24,658 bases of DNA from Congregibacter sp. (GCA_013911345.1 JACETJ010000003.1:1-24658); one strand, 5' to 3'. Positions 1 to 9,188 are shown, numbered from the stretch's first letter. The notes: generated by a model from the letters alone, not told the origin. Numbers and translations are program-made.

Positions 1-287
1 AAATAAAGGTCCTGAAAATCGCTCGGAGAGGGTTTCATCACGACCTGAAATTGGTAGTAGTGTTGCAGGCGATTGGGGTTCTCACCGTAGCGTCCATCGG
101 CTGGGCGCCTGCTGGGCTGAACATAGGCGGCGTTCCAGTTTTCTGGCCCCAGCGCGCGCAGAAAGGTCGCTGGATGAAAAGTGCCGGCGCCCACCTCCAT
201 GTCGAGAGGCTGTAAAACCACGCAGCCGTGCTTTGCCCAGTAATCCTGCAACCGCAGGATAACCTCTTGAAATGTTGCAGGCGCCAC
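1..287 (-). CDS. glyQ: Glycyl-tRNA synthetase alpha subunit, 5' part only
   Basis: This is the N-terminal 95 codons of the alpha chain of the bacterial (alpha-beta)2 glycyl-tRNA synthetase, which charges tRNA-Gly in the cytoplasm. The gene runs off the left edge. The translation contains the family hallmarks [56 protein letters not shown] and [11 protein letters not shown], almost as in Pseudomonas and E. coli GlyQ. No ATG is in frame upstream of the conserved block. I chose GTG at 287, giving [10 protein letters not shown]; an in-frame TTG at 296 is the alternative. Neither has a strong Shine-Dalgarno. A -10-like TATACT lies upstream (319-324). The gene is divergent from the acyltransferase at 387. 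glyS is expected beyond the left edge. Identity is secure; the start is not. Confidence 0.93.
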   Translation of the reverse strand, partial: MAPATFQEVILRLQDYWAKHGCVVLQPLDMEVGAGTFHPATFLRALGPENWNAAYVQPSRRPADGRYGENPNRLQHYYQFQVVMKPSPSDFQDLY

Positions 288-318
288 GAAGAACAACCCA
301 AAGTCGATGAGAGGCGTT

Positions 319-324
319 AGTATA
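319..324 (-). promoter_or_regulatory. Possible -10 box for glyQ
   Basis: On the minus strand this reads TATACT, a 5/6 match to the sigma-70 -10 consensus. It lies 31 bases upstream of the GTG start, so the leader would be about 25 bases. No convincing -35 hexamer is seen at 16-18 bases. The overlapping plus-strand reading is TATAAC, so the same spot could also serve the divergent acyltransferase gene. Confidence 0.35.
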
Positions 325-386
325 ACTGCGTTGCCCTCACCATAATCACTTTTCCAACACTGACTCTGGCAAATTCCCCTTAACCT

Positions 387-1337
387 ATGCCCGCATCGCC
401 CAAACCCCTCTGGTTGGAGTGGACCGTTATCTTGCTCATCAAACTGATGTTCACGGTGACGCGTCTGATGCCGCTCGTCTGGGCCCGCGCGCTGGGCAGG
501 TTCGTGGGTGCAGGCCTGTATCACTGCAACCAGCGTATGCGGCGAGTCGCCATTCGCAACCTCGAGTTGGCTTACCCGGAGTGGACGCCCGTCAAGCGCC
601 GAGTGTTGGCCCGACAAAGCGTTCAGTCGACCGGTGAGTTAGCAGCCGAAATGGGCCGAGTGTGGGCGCAGCCTTGGGCGAGCACAGCGGCAATGCTCGA
701 GGTTGACGGCCTAAGCTGCGTCACTGAACCGCTGGCGTCAGGGCAGGGTGTGATCGTCCTGGGCCCACATCTGGGTAATTGGGAGTTGCTGGGTATGCAT
801 CTCGCCACTCTGGGAAATCTGGTGGCCCTGTATGAGCCGATACCTTTGAAAAAGCTTGATCAACTTGTGCATAGTGGACGTCAACGCACAGGTGGAAAGT
901 TGGTACCCACGACACCGCGTGGTATCGCTGAGCTCGTGCGGTCGGTGCGGGCCGGCGGCATTACTGGCATTCTGCCCGATCAGGTTCCCAATGATGAAAA
1001 TGCCGGCTTGAATGCGCCTTTTTTCGGCGTGCCGTGTTTTACGGCAGCGCTGGCCTCCAATCTGATCAGAAAGTCAGGTGCGGCGCCCGTTATGGGCACG
1101 GTTTTGCGCACCGAGAGAGGTTTCCGTGCGGTATACCGCCCTGCCGAGCCGGGCGTGCATAGCGACGACACCCTCGAGGCCCTGAGCGCCATCAATCTGG
1201 GTGTTGAGAAGCTGATCGCGGGCAATGAGCGGCAGTATCAATGGCAATACAAGCGATTTCGGTGCCGGCCTCGAGGTTTGGTTGATCATTACGACTGGTC
1301 TGCAGCGCCACTGGCGGATGAGTCAGGGGTAAGGTGA
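387..1337 (+). CDS. LpxL/HtrB-family lipid A (lysophospholipid) acyltransferase
   Basis: This is a 316-residue inner-membrane acyltransferase of the LpxL/LpxM family, which adds secondary acyl chains to lipid A at the cytoplasmic face. Seen: a hydrophobic N-terminal anchor (about residues 10-32), the HX4E catalytic motif HLGNWE at residues 128-133 inside [11 protein letters not shown], the family motifs GILPDQVP and [12 protein letters not shown], and a C-terminal [12 protein letters not shown] like the usual W.YKRF. Length is typical. A paralogue sits near glyQ in Pseudomonas as well, in my recollection. No Shine-Dalgarno precedes the ATG (upstream is pyrimidine-rich), so the start is the weakest point. 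The stop overlaps djlA, so the two are probably co-transcribed. Which acyl position or chain it serves cannot be told from the sequence. Confidence 0.88.
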   Translation: MPASPKPLWLEWTVILLIKLMFTVTRLMPLVWARALGRFVGAGLYHCNQRMRRVAIRNLELAYPEWTPVKRRVLARQSVQSTGELAAEMGRVWAQPWASTAAMLEVDGLSCVTEPLASGQGVIVLGPHLGNWELLGMHLATLGNLVALYEPIPLKKLDQLVHSGRQRTGGKLVPTTPRGIAELVRSVRAGGITGILPDQVPNDENAGLNAPFFGVPCFTAALASNLIRKSGAAPVMGTVLRTERGFRAVYRPAEPGVHSDDTLEALSAINLGVEKLIAGNERQYQWQYKRFRCRPRGLVDHYDWSAAPLADESGVR

Positions 1338-2161
1338 TGACACAGATCACGGGCAAGGTGATAGCGGGCTTTATTGGGTTTATCGCGTTTGGTCCGGCCG
1401 GGCTGTTGTTTGGTTTGGTGCTTGGCCACGCTTTTGACAGGGGCTTGTGGCGTGCACTGCAGCTATCAGGCCCCGAGGCTGTGCATATTATGCGGGCGCA
1501 GTTCTTTGAGACCACCTTTACCCTGCTGGGGTTTGTCGCCAAGGCGGACGGTCGTGTATCCGAGGCCGAAGTGGCTCAGACAGAGGCACTATTCGCCCAG
1601 CTGAGGTTGAATGCGGCGCAGCGCCGCAGTGCGATTGAGCATTTTAAAACCGGTTCTGCCGCAGGCTTTGACCCCTCGCCGACTGTAGCTAAGTTCAATG
1701 ATTGCCTTGGTCCGCGGCGTCAGGCGCAGCACACATTGATGGCATTTCTGGTCGGCATTGCGTTGGCTGACGGCACGTTCTCGCAGACCGAGCGCAACGC
1801 CTTGTACCGATTGGGAGAGTTGCTGACGCTGCCGCGCCGCGAGGTGGATCAGCTCATTTCAATGGTCAACGCTCAGGCGCAGTTTCAGCAAGGCGCATAT
1901 CGGCAATCTGCGGGGCAGGGAGGCTACGCCCAACGCAGTCCTGAGTCTGAGCTGAATACGGCTTATGCCGCTTTGGGTCTAAACGCCGACGTCTCTGACG
2001 CAGACCTCAAGCGGCGTTACCGCAAACTCATGAGCGAAAACCACCCCGACAAATTGATTGCAGAGGGGGTGCCCGACGAGCTGCTGAGAGTGGCTACCGA
2101 GCGTGCTCAGGAGATTACGGCTGCCTATGAGGTCATTCAGCAGTCGCGGGCATCCAAATAG
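1337..2161 (+). CDS. djlA: DjlA, membrane-anchored J-domain co-chaperone
   Basis: A 274-residue protein with the DjlA architecture. A glycine-rich hydrophobic N-terminal membrane segment (about residues 6-30) is followed by a TerB-like helical domain (about 50-170, including VAKADGRVSEAE and ALADGTFSQTERNAL). A short glutamine/glycine-rich linker leads to a C-terminal J domain (about 208-270) with the essential HPD at residues 236-238 in SENHPDK. J proteins stimulate the ATPase of DnaK; DjlA acts at the inner membrane and is linked to envelope stress in E. coli. The ATG at 1337 overlaps the upstream stop by one base (TGATG) and has GGGG at 1326-1329 as ribosome-binding site. GTG at 1334 is a possible alternative. 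It converges on trkH, and I see no clear terminator in the 67-base gap. Confidence 0.92.
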   Translation: MTQITGKVIAGFIGFIAFGPAGLLFGLVLGHAFDRGLWRALQLSGPEAVHIMRAQFFETTFTLLGFVAKADGRVSEAEVAQTEALFAQLRLNAAQRRSAIEHFKTGSAAGFDPSPTVAKFNDCLGPRRQAQHTLMAFLVGIALADGTFSQTERNALYRLGELLTLPRREVDQLISMVNAQAQFQQGAYRQSAGQGGYAQRSPESELNTAYAALGLNADVSDADLKRRYRKLMSENHPDKLIAEGVPDELLRVATERAQEITAAYEVIQQSRASK

Positions 2162-2228
2162 GCCGACACAATGCGCGCCCGAGGGAGCGGCACCACTCAG
2201 ATCGCAAACGCCTAGATTAAGAAGGGAA

Positions 2229-3677
2229 TCAATGTCGCCAGAAGGCCGGCGTCAACAGCACCAGCAGCGTAAAGACCTCAAGGCGACCCATCAGCATGGC
2301 CAGGCACAGAACCAGCTTGCCAGCCTCACTGACCACGCCGTAATCATTCGCAACCTCACCCAGACCGGGTCCCAGATTATTCATGGTGGCGACGACAGCA
2401 GAGAATGCGGAAATAAAGTCTAGGTTGGTCGCCAGCAGGGCCAGCCATATCAAGACAAAGCAGAACATGTACACCGCAAAAAAGCTCCAGACGGCGCTGA
2501 TCACCTCGGTTTGTACCCGCCGAGCATCCAGCTTTAACGGAATCACCGCGTTGGGGTGAAGCAGTTGGCGCAGCTCTCTGACACCCTGGCGGAAGATAAG
2601 AAGAATGCGCATAGCCTTCATGCCGCCGCCAGTAGAGCCGACACATCCACCCATAAAGCTCAGTATAAGAAGCAGTATCGGCAGGAAGAGCGGCCAGACA
2701 GAAAAGTCCTGGGTGGTGAAACCGGTGGTCGTTGCAATAGAGATAGTCTGGAACAGGCCGTGAATCACGCTGTCTTCAAGCCCGAGGGTTTCCGTTGTGA
2801 GTAGCAGGCAGCAGACAACCAGCGTCGCCGAGGCGATGACGGTGATGAAAAAAGCGGTTTCGGAGTCCTGTGCGTAGACGCGCACATTGCGGCGTTGCAG
2901 AGCGATGAAGTGCAACCCGAAGTTAATCGCCGATAGCAACATGAAGACTGAGCTCACCAACAAAACGCGGTTCTGCTCATAGTGACCAAGGCTCGCGTCG
3001 TGGGTGGAAAAGCCACCGATGGCCACCGTCGAGAAGGCATGACAGATGGCGTCGAAAGTGGACATGCCGGCAGCAAAATAACTGGCAGCACAGGCAATCG
3101 TCAGCAACAAATAGATGCCGAACAGCGCCTTGGCTGTACTGGTGATACGCGGTGTGAGCTTCCGGTCTTTGGAGGGGCCTGCGCTTTCAGCTCGATAGAG
3201 CTGCATGCCGCCAATCCCAAGCATAGGCAGGACCGCGACTGCGAGCACAATGATGCCGATGCCACCCAGCCACTGCAGTAATTGCCGATAGAAGAGGACC
3301 GATTGAGGTAAGTCATCTAGACCGGTAATCACCGTGGCGCCTGTGGTGGTAAGGCCGGAAATCGATTCAAAAATGGCCGCTATCGGGGTCAAGCCCAGAT
3401 CGGAAACCAGCCAAAGCGGTATGGCCCCGAACAAGCCCAAAACCACCCAGAACAGGGCGGTAACCATAAAACCGTCGCGAATATTGAGGTCTCTGCTCAG
3501 ATTGCGGGTAGGCAGCCACAGCGCGACACCCGCAAAGAGTGTTGCGGCGAGTCCCATTGCGAATGCGGACTCAATACCGTCCTGTGCAATGAGCGACAGG
3601 AACAGGGGTGGCAACATTGCCGTGCTGAACAAAATCAGTAAAACGCCAATGATTTTGAATGCCATGGCGAACTGCAT
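2229..3677 (-). CDS. trkH: TrkH potassium transporter membrane subunit
   Basis: A 482-residue polytopic protein, almost the length of E. coli TrkH (483). It is the translocating subunit of the Trk low-affinity K+ uptake system in the inner membrane. The four pore-loop repeats of the Trk/Ktr/HKT superfamily are visible, with their glycines: TTTGATVI, TVAIGGFSTHD, ATTTGFTTQD and NNLGPGLG. The C terminus GRLEVFTLLVLLTPAFWRH is the characteristic TrkH ending. Its ATG overlaps the trkA stop by one base (TGATG), indicating translational coupling with its regulatory subunit. It is the last gene of the minus-strand run from def. I see no hairpin with a T-tract between its stop and djlA. Confidence 0.95.
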   Translation of the reverse strand: MQFAMAFKIIGVLLILFSTAMLPPLFLSLIAQDGIESAFAMGLAATLFAGVALWLPTRNLSRDLNIRDGFMVTALFWVVLGLFGAIPLWLVSDLGLTPIAAIFESISGLTTTGATVITGLDDLPQSVLFYRQLLQWLGGIGIIVLAVAVLPMLGIGGMQLYRAESAGPSKDRKLTPRITSTAKALFGIYLLLTIACAASYFAAGMSTFDAICHAFSTVAIGGFSTHDASLGHYEQNRVLLVSSVFMLLSAINFGLHFIALQRRNVRVYAQDSETAFFITVIASATLVVCCLLLTTETLGLEDSVIHGLFQTISIATTTGFTTQDFSVWPLFLPILLLILSFMGGCVGSTGGGMKAMRILLIFRQGVRELRQLLHPNAVIPLKLDARRVQTEVISAVWSFFAVYMFCFVLIWLALLATNLDFISAFSAVVATMNNLGPGLGEVANDYGVVSEAGKLVLCLAMLMGRLEVFTLLVLLTPAFWRH

Positions 3678-5053
3678 CAGATAAAGCCGAATCCCACAGC
3701 AAAGAGTTTTTCGACAGCAGAGATTTGTGTGCGGTCTGTCAGAAACAGAATGACGTGATCATTGGCTTCCACCACGACATGGCCGTGCGCTATCAGCACC
3801 TCCTCACCGCGCAGGATGGCGCCCACCGTTACACTTGAAGGGAGGTTTAATTCGTCCAACCGCCGCCCTACAACCTTGGATGAGCGCGTGTCTCCGTGCG
3901 CAGTGACCTCGATGGCTTCGGCGGCACCGCGACGAAGCGAGTGGACGGCATTGATGTCGCCGCGCCGCACGTGCATGAGCAGGCTGCTGATTGTGATCTG
4001 CTGCGGTGAGATGGCGATATCGATTTCTTCGCCAATCAGGTCTGCATAAGCCGAGTTGGTGATCAGTGTGATCGCTTTTTTTGCGCCCAGGCGCTTCGCC
4101 AGCATCGACATCATGATGTTGGATTCGTCATTGTCGGTCAGCGCACAAAAGACGTCGGTGTTTTCAATATTTTCTTGTTGCAGTAATAGAGGTTCGTTGC
4201 CGCTGCCGTGCAGGACAATGCTGTTCTCCAGCATATCTGACAGCACCCGGCAGCGGTCGTAGGCGCGCTCTATGACCTTAACCTGATATTGCTTCTCCAA
4301 GCGTTTGGCGAGTGTGGCGCCAATGTTGCCGCCTCCCGCAATCATGATGCGATGGTAGGGGTTGTCGACGTCCCGAAGCTCCGATGTGACGTCTCGGATA
4401 TGCTCACGCGCCGCAATGAAAAACACTTCATCGTCGGGTTCCACCACCGTCGATCCTTCGGGGATGATGGGGTCTCCACCTCGCCTGAAGATCGCCGCTA
4501 CCCGGGTGTCGACCCCGGGCATGTGCTCGCGAATTTCCTGCAGCTCCCGGCCGACAATGGGTCCGCCGGTGACAGCTCTAACAGCAACCAATCGGATTCG
4601 GCCATCGGCAAAATCGAGCACTTGCAGAGATCCCGGGTTGGCGATCAGTTGCTCGATGTTTTTTGTCACCAGTTGTTCCGGGCCAATGATGACATCGACG
4701 GGAATAGCGCCTGATTCAAATAGTGACTTGTGTTTGGCGAGATAGTCTGCGGACCGCACGCGGCTGATCTTGGTGGGGGTGCGATATAAGGTAAACGCGA
4801 CGCAGCAGGCCAGCATATTGATCTCATCGCTATCGGTGACGGCGATGAGCATGTCAGCGTCCTCTGCGCCGGCGTTCATCAGTGTGGAGGGGTGAGCACC
4901 GTTGCCCAGAACCGTCCGGATATCCAGACGCTCCTGAAGCCGCTTCAGGGTCGCGGCCTGCTCGTCTACAACAGTGATGTCGTTTTGCTCATCGGCAAGG
5001 TGCTCAGCGAGTGTTCCGCCGACTTGCCCCGCTCCGAGGATAATGATCTTCAC
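3677..5053 (-). CDS. trkA: TrkA, NAD(H)-binding regulatory subunit of Trk
   Basis: A 458-residue cytosolic protein with two tandem RCK modules, each made of a Rossmann (TrkA-N) and a TrkA-C subdomain. The nucleotide-binding loops are GAGQVGGTLAEHL near residue 7 and AGGGNIGATLAKRLE in the second half. TrkA gates TrkH in response to bound nucleotides. I place the start at GTG 5053, giving VKIIILGAGQVGG and exactly the E. coli TrkA length of 458. The reading frame stays open 63 bases further to an ATG at 5116, but that adds 21 residues with no counterpart in the family. The upstream GGAGG is 12 bases away and a GAGG is only 3 bases away, so the ribosome-binding site is imperfect. It lies 98 bases downstream of rsmB. 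Confidence 0.95.
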   Translation of the reverse strand: MKIIILGAGQVGGTLAEHLADEQNDITVVDEQAATLKRLQERLDIRTVLGNGAHPSTLMNAGAEDADMLIAVTDSDEINMLACCVAFTLYRTPTKISRVRSADYLAKHKSLFESGAIPVDVIIGPEQLVTKNIEQLIANPGSLQVLDFADGRIRLVAVRAVTGGPIVGRELQEIREHMPGVDTRVAAIFRRGGDPIIPEGSTVVEPDDEVFFIAAREHIRDVTSELRDVDNPYHRIMIAGGGNIGATLAKRLEKQYQVKVIERAYDRCRVLSDMLENSIVLHGSGNEPLLLQQENIENTDVFCALTDNDESNIMMSMLAKRLGAKKAITLITNSAYADLIGEEIDIAISPQQITISSLLMHVRRGDINAVHSLRRGAAEAIEVTAHGDTRSSKVVGRRLDELNLPSSVTVGAILRGEEVLIAHGHVVVEANDHVILFLTDRTQISAVEKLFAVGFGFI

Positions 5054-5151
5054 CGGCCTCTGGACCCTCCCAACGACCCGCCGACACCTTAAACCAAGTG
5101 AAACCCGCCACGCCATGTGGATTACTCACGTTGGCGATTAGCGGGGTGACG

Positions 5152-6450
5152 TTACCCGGCGGGTTTCTGCAGCATCGCGAAATACAGTCCATCGCCGCCA
5201 TCCCGGTCCGGAAGGCTCTGCCAGCCATGTAGGCGCGCTACACCGGTTTTAAGCTCGATGGGTGCCATGTGGGCATTGTGTGTGGATACGAACGCTTCGA
5301 TGACGCCGTCGTTTTCTGCGGCTAACAAAGAGCAGGTCACATAAAGTAGCCTGCCGCCCGGTTTTAGCGCCGGCCAGAGCCCCTCTAATATCGCCAGTTG
5401 CTGACTTGCAAAAGCAGCAATGTCGGCGGGTTCCCTGAGAATTTTGATGTCTGGATTGCGCCTTATGACGCCGGTGGCCGAGCAGGGCACGTCGGCAAGA
5501 ATGCCGTCGAAAGGCTTGTCCAGTAGCGCTTCAGAGAGTGCGCTGGCGTCAGCCACGAGCGGAGTGAGCGTGAGACCCAGTCGCGCGCTGTTCTCAGCGA
5601 CGCGTTGCAAGCGGGACTCACTGATATCCAGTGCCACTAGCTCTTCAAGCGCCGGCTGCAATTCCAGCAGATGACAAGCCTTGCCACCCGGCGCTGCGCA
5701 GGCGTCCAGTATCCGCTCTCCAGATTGAGGCGCCAAAAGACGAGCAACAAGTTGCGCGGCGCTGTCCTGCACGCTGGCTGCGCCCTCGGCAAACCCCGGC
5801 AAGAGCGCCACATCAACAGGGCGATTGAGCACGACACCGTCTTCAGAGTCAGAACAGGGTTTCGCGCCAATACCCGCTTCTGTCAGCGTGTGCAGATAAT
5901 CATCGCGGGTACTTTTTTGCTGGTTGACCCTCAAGGTCATGGGCGGTCGATGTCGGGCGGCCAAGGCGATTTGCTCGGCAGCATCGCCATATTGAGCACA
6001 CAGCTCAGTGTGAAGCCAGCCAGGCAGTGCCAGCTGAGCTGCCGACGACAGCGCTTTGGCGGCGACACCGTCCTTGCGTTGAAAAGTCCGAAGCACGCCG
6101 TTGACCATGCCCGTGGCCCACGGCTTTTTGAGCACGCGTGCTGCGTTAACTGTTTCTGAAACGACTGCGTGGGATGGGGTATTTAAATGCCGCATCTCGT
6201 AGAGCCCGACACATAACAGCGCCATGACATCTTGATCCTTGCGTCGCAGTGGTTTGTCGAGAAACCCGAGGCAGACCTCAACCAGGCAGGGCCATTCCCG
6301 GAGCGTGCCATACACCAACTCCTGACATAGAGGCCGCTGTGCGGTGTCCGCAGCGTCCAGCGCTTCAGGCAGCAGCCGGTTCAATGATTGCCCAGCGAGC
6401 ACCCGACCAATAATGCTCGCCGCGACGGCTCGGGGGGAGGACACAGTCAA
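5152..6450 (-). CDS. rsmB: RsmB, 16S rRNA m5C967 methyltransferase
   Basis: A 432-residue SAM-dependent enzyme (Sun/Fmu family) that methylates C967 of 16S rRNA (E. coli numbering). The N-terminal about 140 residues form the NusB-like RNA-binding domain. The methyltransferase domain carries the SAM loop LDACAAPGGKACHLLE, motif IV DVPCSATGV with Cys323, and motif VI YVTCSLL with Cys373. These are the two cysteines used for release and nucleophilic attack in this family. The start is a TTG at 6450 that overlaps the fmt stop by four bases (TTGA). It is supported by a GAGG placed seven bases upstream. A GTG two codons later would have poorer spacing. It follows fmt directly, as in many gammaproteobacteria. 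Confidence 0.95.
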   Translation of the reverse strand: MTVSSPRAVAASIIGRVLAGQSLNRLLPEALDAADTAQRPLCQELVYGTLREWPCLVEVCLGFLDKPLRRKDQDVMALLCVGLYEMRHLNTPSHAVVSETVNAARVLKKPWATGMVNGVLRTFQRKDGVAAKALSSAAQLALPGWLHTELCAQYGDAAEQIALAARHRPPMTLRVNQQKSTRDDYLHTLTEAGIGAKPCSDSEDGVVLNRPVDVALLPGFAEGAASVQDSAAQLVARLLAPQSGERILDACAAPGGKACHLLELQPALEELVALDISESRLQRVAENSARLGLTLTPLVADASALSEALLDKPFDGILADVPCSATGVIRRNPDIKILREPADIAAFASQQLAILEGLWPALKPGGRLLYVTCSLLAAENDGVIEAFVSTHNAHMAPIELKTGVARLHGWQSLPDRDGGDGLYFAMLQKPAG

Positions 6451-7409
6451 CAGGCGTCCTCGCCGCCGAGGCGCTGCCCGGGTTGAAATCGCGCCTGATG
6501 ACCACGTAACAGTGTGGCAACAGGCTGCGGCTTGGCGCCGGGGAGCTGGGCTTCAGTGATGATCAGTTGTCCCGTGCCGCAGCTGACTCGAATGCCGGCC
6601 TCATCGGCTGCGACGATCTCGCCATCCGGCCTTTGATGAGATTCAGTCAGGGCATGAGCTGAGAGGACTTTTAGTCGGTCACCCTGCAGATGGGTGTAAC
6701 AACCGGGTGCCGGATGAAATGCCCGTACGCGGCGCGCTAACGTCATGGCATCGGCTGACCAATCGAGCGCGCCTTCTTGCTTGGCAATTTTGCGTGCGTA
6801 GGTAGCCTCACTGTCTTCTTGTCGCGCTGCTGTGGTCAACCGTGCGTCGATGTGTTCAAGACTCTCGATGAGTGCGGGCACACCGAGCTGAGCAAGATCA
6901 TTAAGGAGCGTGCCGCCGGTGTGATGGGCTTCGATGGGAAGTGAGCGGGTGAGGAGCACGGGTCCGGTATCTAAACCGGGTTCCATCACCATAATGCTGA
7001 CGCCGGTCTCGGCATCTCCTGCTTCAATGGCGCGTTGGACCGGCGCCGCGCCGCGCCACCGTGGCAACAGTGATGCATGAACATTGAGACAGCCCAGCCT
7101 TGGCACGCTCAAAATGGCAGCCGGCAGTATCAGCCCGTAGGCCACGACCACCAGAATATCGGCCTCGTAGTCAGATAGGGTTGCTTCGCTATCTGGGGTT
7201 TTCAGTGACTCCGGTTGCCAGACAGGCAAGCCGGCCTCCAGTGCCAAGGCCTTCACCGGAGAGGGCTGGAGGCGTTTTCCACGCCCTGCAGGCCGGTCTG
7301 GCTGGCTCATCACTGAGACAATCTGGTGGGGGCTATCGATAAGGCCCTCGAGGTGCCGGGCAGCGAATTCCGGGGTGCCCGCAAAAACAACTTTAAGGGG
7401 TGTAGGCAT
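6447..7409 (-). CDS. fmt: Methionyl-tRNA formyltransferase
   Basis: A 320-residue enzyme that formylates the initiator Met-tRNA using 10-formyl-THF. Seen: the N-terminal FAGTPEFAARHL typical of Fmt, the signature NVHASLLPRWRGAAPVQ with Asn109 and His111, and Asp147 in MEPGLDTGPV. These match the catalytic triad Asn106/His108/Asp144 of E. coli with a constant +3 offset. The C-terminal about 110 residues form the tRNA-binding OB-like domain. The ATG is three bases from the end of def, the gene for the reciprocal deformylase, so the pair is surely co-transcribed. Its stop overlaps the rsmB start. Confidence 0.97.
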   Translation of the reverse strand: MPTPLKVVFAGTPEFAARHLEGLIDSPHQIVSVMSQPDRPAGRGKRLQPSPVKALALEAGLPVWQPESLKTPDSEATLSDYEADILVVVAYGLILPAAILSVPRLGCLNVHASLLPRWRGAAPVQRAIEAGDAETGVSIMVMEPGLDTGPVLLTRSLPIEAHHTGGTLLNDLAQLGVPALIESLEHIDARLTTAARQEDSEATYARKIAKQEGALDWSADAMTLARRVRAFHPAPGCYTHLQGDRLKVLSAHALTESHQRPDGEIVAADEAGIRVSCGTGQLIITEAQLPGAKPQPVATLLRGHQARFQPGQRLGGEDAC

Positions 7410-7412
7410 CGA

Positions 7413-7919
7413 TCAGGCGCGGCGCTTCTGCTCTTTTACGAGCTTGCTGCGAATGCGCTGCCGCTTGAGAGGCGACAAATAATCGACGAACAGTTTACCC
7501 TCAAGGTGGTCGATTTCATGCTGCAGGCAGATAGCCATGAGGCCATCAAGCCGCTCTGTGAAGGTCGTTCCGGCCCTGTCCAGCGCCGTCACTTCAATCA
7601 CCTGAGGCCGCTCAACGGTTTCGTAAAACCCGGGCACAGACAGGCAGCCCTCGTCATACGTTCCCAGTGTTTCATCGATAACGGTGATCTCTGGATTAAT
7701 AAAGACACGGGGGTCTGAATGATCTTCACTGAGATCTATCACGATGACCCGCTCATGAACGTCAACCTGGCTGGCCGCCAAGCCTATCCCCGGTGCCGCA
7801 TACATGGTGTCGAACATGTTATCGACAAGTCCCTTGATTCTGTCATCCACCACGGTGACGGGCACCGCGCGGGTGCGCAGCCGCGGGTCAGGAAATTCAA
7901 GAATGGGGAGTAGGGCCAT
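7413..7919 (-). CDS. def: Peptide deformylase
   Basis: A 168-residue metalloenzyme that removes the N-formyl group from nascent proteins. All three signature motifs are intact: GIGLAASQ at 44-51, EGCLS at 90-94 and HEIDH at 134-138, giving metal ligands Cys92, His134 and His138 and catalytic Glu135. I chose the ATG at 7919 ([15 protein letters not shown]), the standard N terminus. The frame is open further upstream, but that extension resembles nothing in the family. A GGAAG sits eight bases before this ATG. It is the first gene of the def-fmt-rsmB-trkA-trkH run and is divergent from the LysM gene. Confidence 0.97.
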   Translation of the reverse strand: MALLPILEFPDPRLRTRAVPVTVVDDRIKGLVDNMFDTMYAAPGIGLAASQVDVHERVIVIDLSEDHSDPRVFINPEITVIDETLGTYDEGCLSVPGFYETVERPQVIEVTALDRAGTTFTERLDGLMAICLQHEIDHLEGKLFVDYLSPLKRQRIRSKLVKEQKRRA

Positions 7920-8010
7920 TGAGAGGGCTTCCAGTGCCGATCCGGTCTTGTGGCGGAGAAAAGTGTTCGGATTTGGTCTTGCTCTGCCCGAATCAGCGCC
8001 GCACACTCAG

Positions 8011-8039
8011 ATTATACCGCGATGCCAGATATCTGTTGG
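8011..8039 (-). promoter_or_regulatory. Probable sigma-70 promoter of the def-fmt-rsmB-trkA-trkH run
   Basis: On the minus strand a perfect -10 TATAAT (8011-8016) is preceded, at exactly 17 bases, by CCAACA (8034-8039), a 3/6 match to the -35 consensus. Transcription would start near 8004, giving a leader of about 85 bases before the def ATG. The -10 is strong; the -35 is weak. Confidence 0.5.
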
Positions 8040-8075
8040 CGTATACAGCGGGCAGTACACAATGGAGTGAATGCT

Positions 8076-9188
8076 GTGAGAGCGAGCAAACGGATTGCGA
8101 TCAGCAGGGGAGCCACCCTTGATCAGGTCAGCTCCGGCCGATCATGGGCCAGACGGCTCCTTGGCCCCTGTGCCCTCCTGCTATTTCTGGCGTCGGCTGG
8201 CGCTGCCGCCCAACCCAATGACCCCCTGACCCTTAACCCGGATGTGCCCCTGACCTACACCGTGCAGTCTGGTGACACCTTATGGGATATCTCTTCGCTA
8301 TTCCTGCGTGACCCGTGGCGATGGGAAGAGCTGTGGGCGGGCAATCCGCAGATCGACAATCCGCATCTGATTTACCCGGGAGACACCTTGAGCTTGGTAT
8401 GGGACTCAGGGCAGCCAAAACTGGTTCGCATTGAACAGGGCGATATCAAGCTCTCCCCGAGTATGCGGGCGAGTCCGCTGGATCTGGCGATTCCTGCGAT
8501 TTCCCGGCAGCACATTGAGCCGTTTCTCCGTCAGCATCAGGTAGTCGACGCGGGCGCGCTGGATCGGGCGCCCTACGTCTTGTCGGGCGACGCAGGGCGT
8601 CTAATCAGCGGCGTTGGCGACACGATTTATGGGAAGGGTCGCTGGGAAGAGGCGCTGAGCTATCGGCTGGTGCGCCGTGTCGAAAAATTAACAGACCCTG
8701 TCAGCGGTGAGGGGCTGGGTATTTTTGTCAGCGACGTCGGCGAGGCGCGTTTGCAGGATGATCAGGTTGGAGGAGAGACCGTAGCGGCCATGATCGTGGC
8801 TGAAATGCGCGAAGAAGTTCGTATTGGAGATCGCCTGCTGCCGGTCACAGAAACGGACGTCGAGTCGTTTTATCAACCCCAGGCTCCGGATACGACCATC
8901 ACCGATGCAACGATGATTGCGGTTGCCGGTGGCGTCACGCAGATAGGTGTGCTCGATATTGTAGTGATTAATCGTGGCACCAGAGAGTCGCTGAGAGTCG
9001 GTGATGTGTTGGCCATCGATCATACCGGCGAGCAGGTGAAAGACCCCGTCACAGGCAAACAGGTGCGTTTGCCTGATATTCAGGCTGGCGTGCTGATGGT
9101 GTTTTCGGTTTATGACCGCGCCAGCTTCGGTCTGGTGCTGGAGGCGACCAAGCCACTGTCGGTAGGAGATAAGTTGCGCAATCCCTGA
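8076..9188 (+). CDS. tsaP: LysM-domain secreted protein, TsaP-like
   Basis: With the GTG start chosen here (a GGAG eight bases upstream) the protein has 370 residues. Earlier in-frame starts exist at 8022 (ATG) and 8067 (GTG). Seen: a basic n-region, a hydrophobic stretch ending in ASAGAAA-Q (about residues 28-46) like a signal peptide, then a LysM peptidoglycan-binding domain at about 60-107 (YTVQSGDTLWDIS, IYPGDTLSL). The rest is a long beta-rich region of about 260 residues. The Pseudomonas gene in the same position, just before dprA, is to my knowledge the TsaP homologue, which links the type IV pilus secretin to peptidoglycan. The assignment rests on the LysM/signal layout and gene order. 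No pilus gene is in this window, so the pilus role is inference. Confidence 0.8.
   Translation: MRASKRIAISRGATLDQVSSGRSWARRLLGPCALLLFLASAGAAAQPNDPLTLNPDVPLTYTVQSGDTLWDISSLFLRDPWRWEELWAGNPQIDNPHLIYPGDTLSLVWDSGQPKLVRIEQGDIKLSPSMRASPLDLAIPAISRQHIEPFLRQHQVVDAGALDRAPYVLSGDAGRLISGVGDTIYGKGRWEEALSYRLVRRVEKLTDPVSGEGLGIFVSDVGEARLQDDQVGGETVAAMIVAEMREEVRIGDRLLPVTETDVESFYQPQAPDTTITDATMIAVAGGVTQIGVLDIVVINRGTRESLRVGDVLAIDHTGEQVKDPVTGKQVRLPDIQAGVLMVFSVYDRASFGLVLEATKPLSVGDKLRNP

Noticed and set aside
38..301. 87-codon complete frame at the left edge
   Set aside because: A different frame of the same strand reads as clear GlyQ, so this is an out-of-frame shadow.
2162..2228. Terminator between djlA and trkH
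   Set aside because: Only GC-rich sequence with weak pairing and no T-tract on either strand was seen.
5144..5157. Palindrome GGGTGACGTTACCC at the rsmB stop
   Set aside because: It has a mismatched (wobble) pair and overlaps the stop codon of rsmB; too short to call an operator without conservation data.
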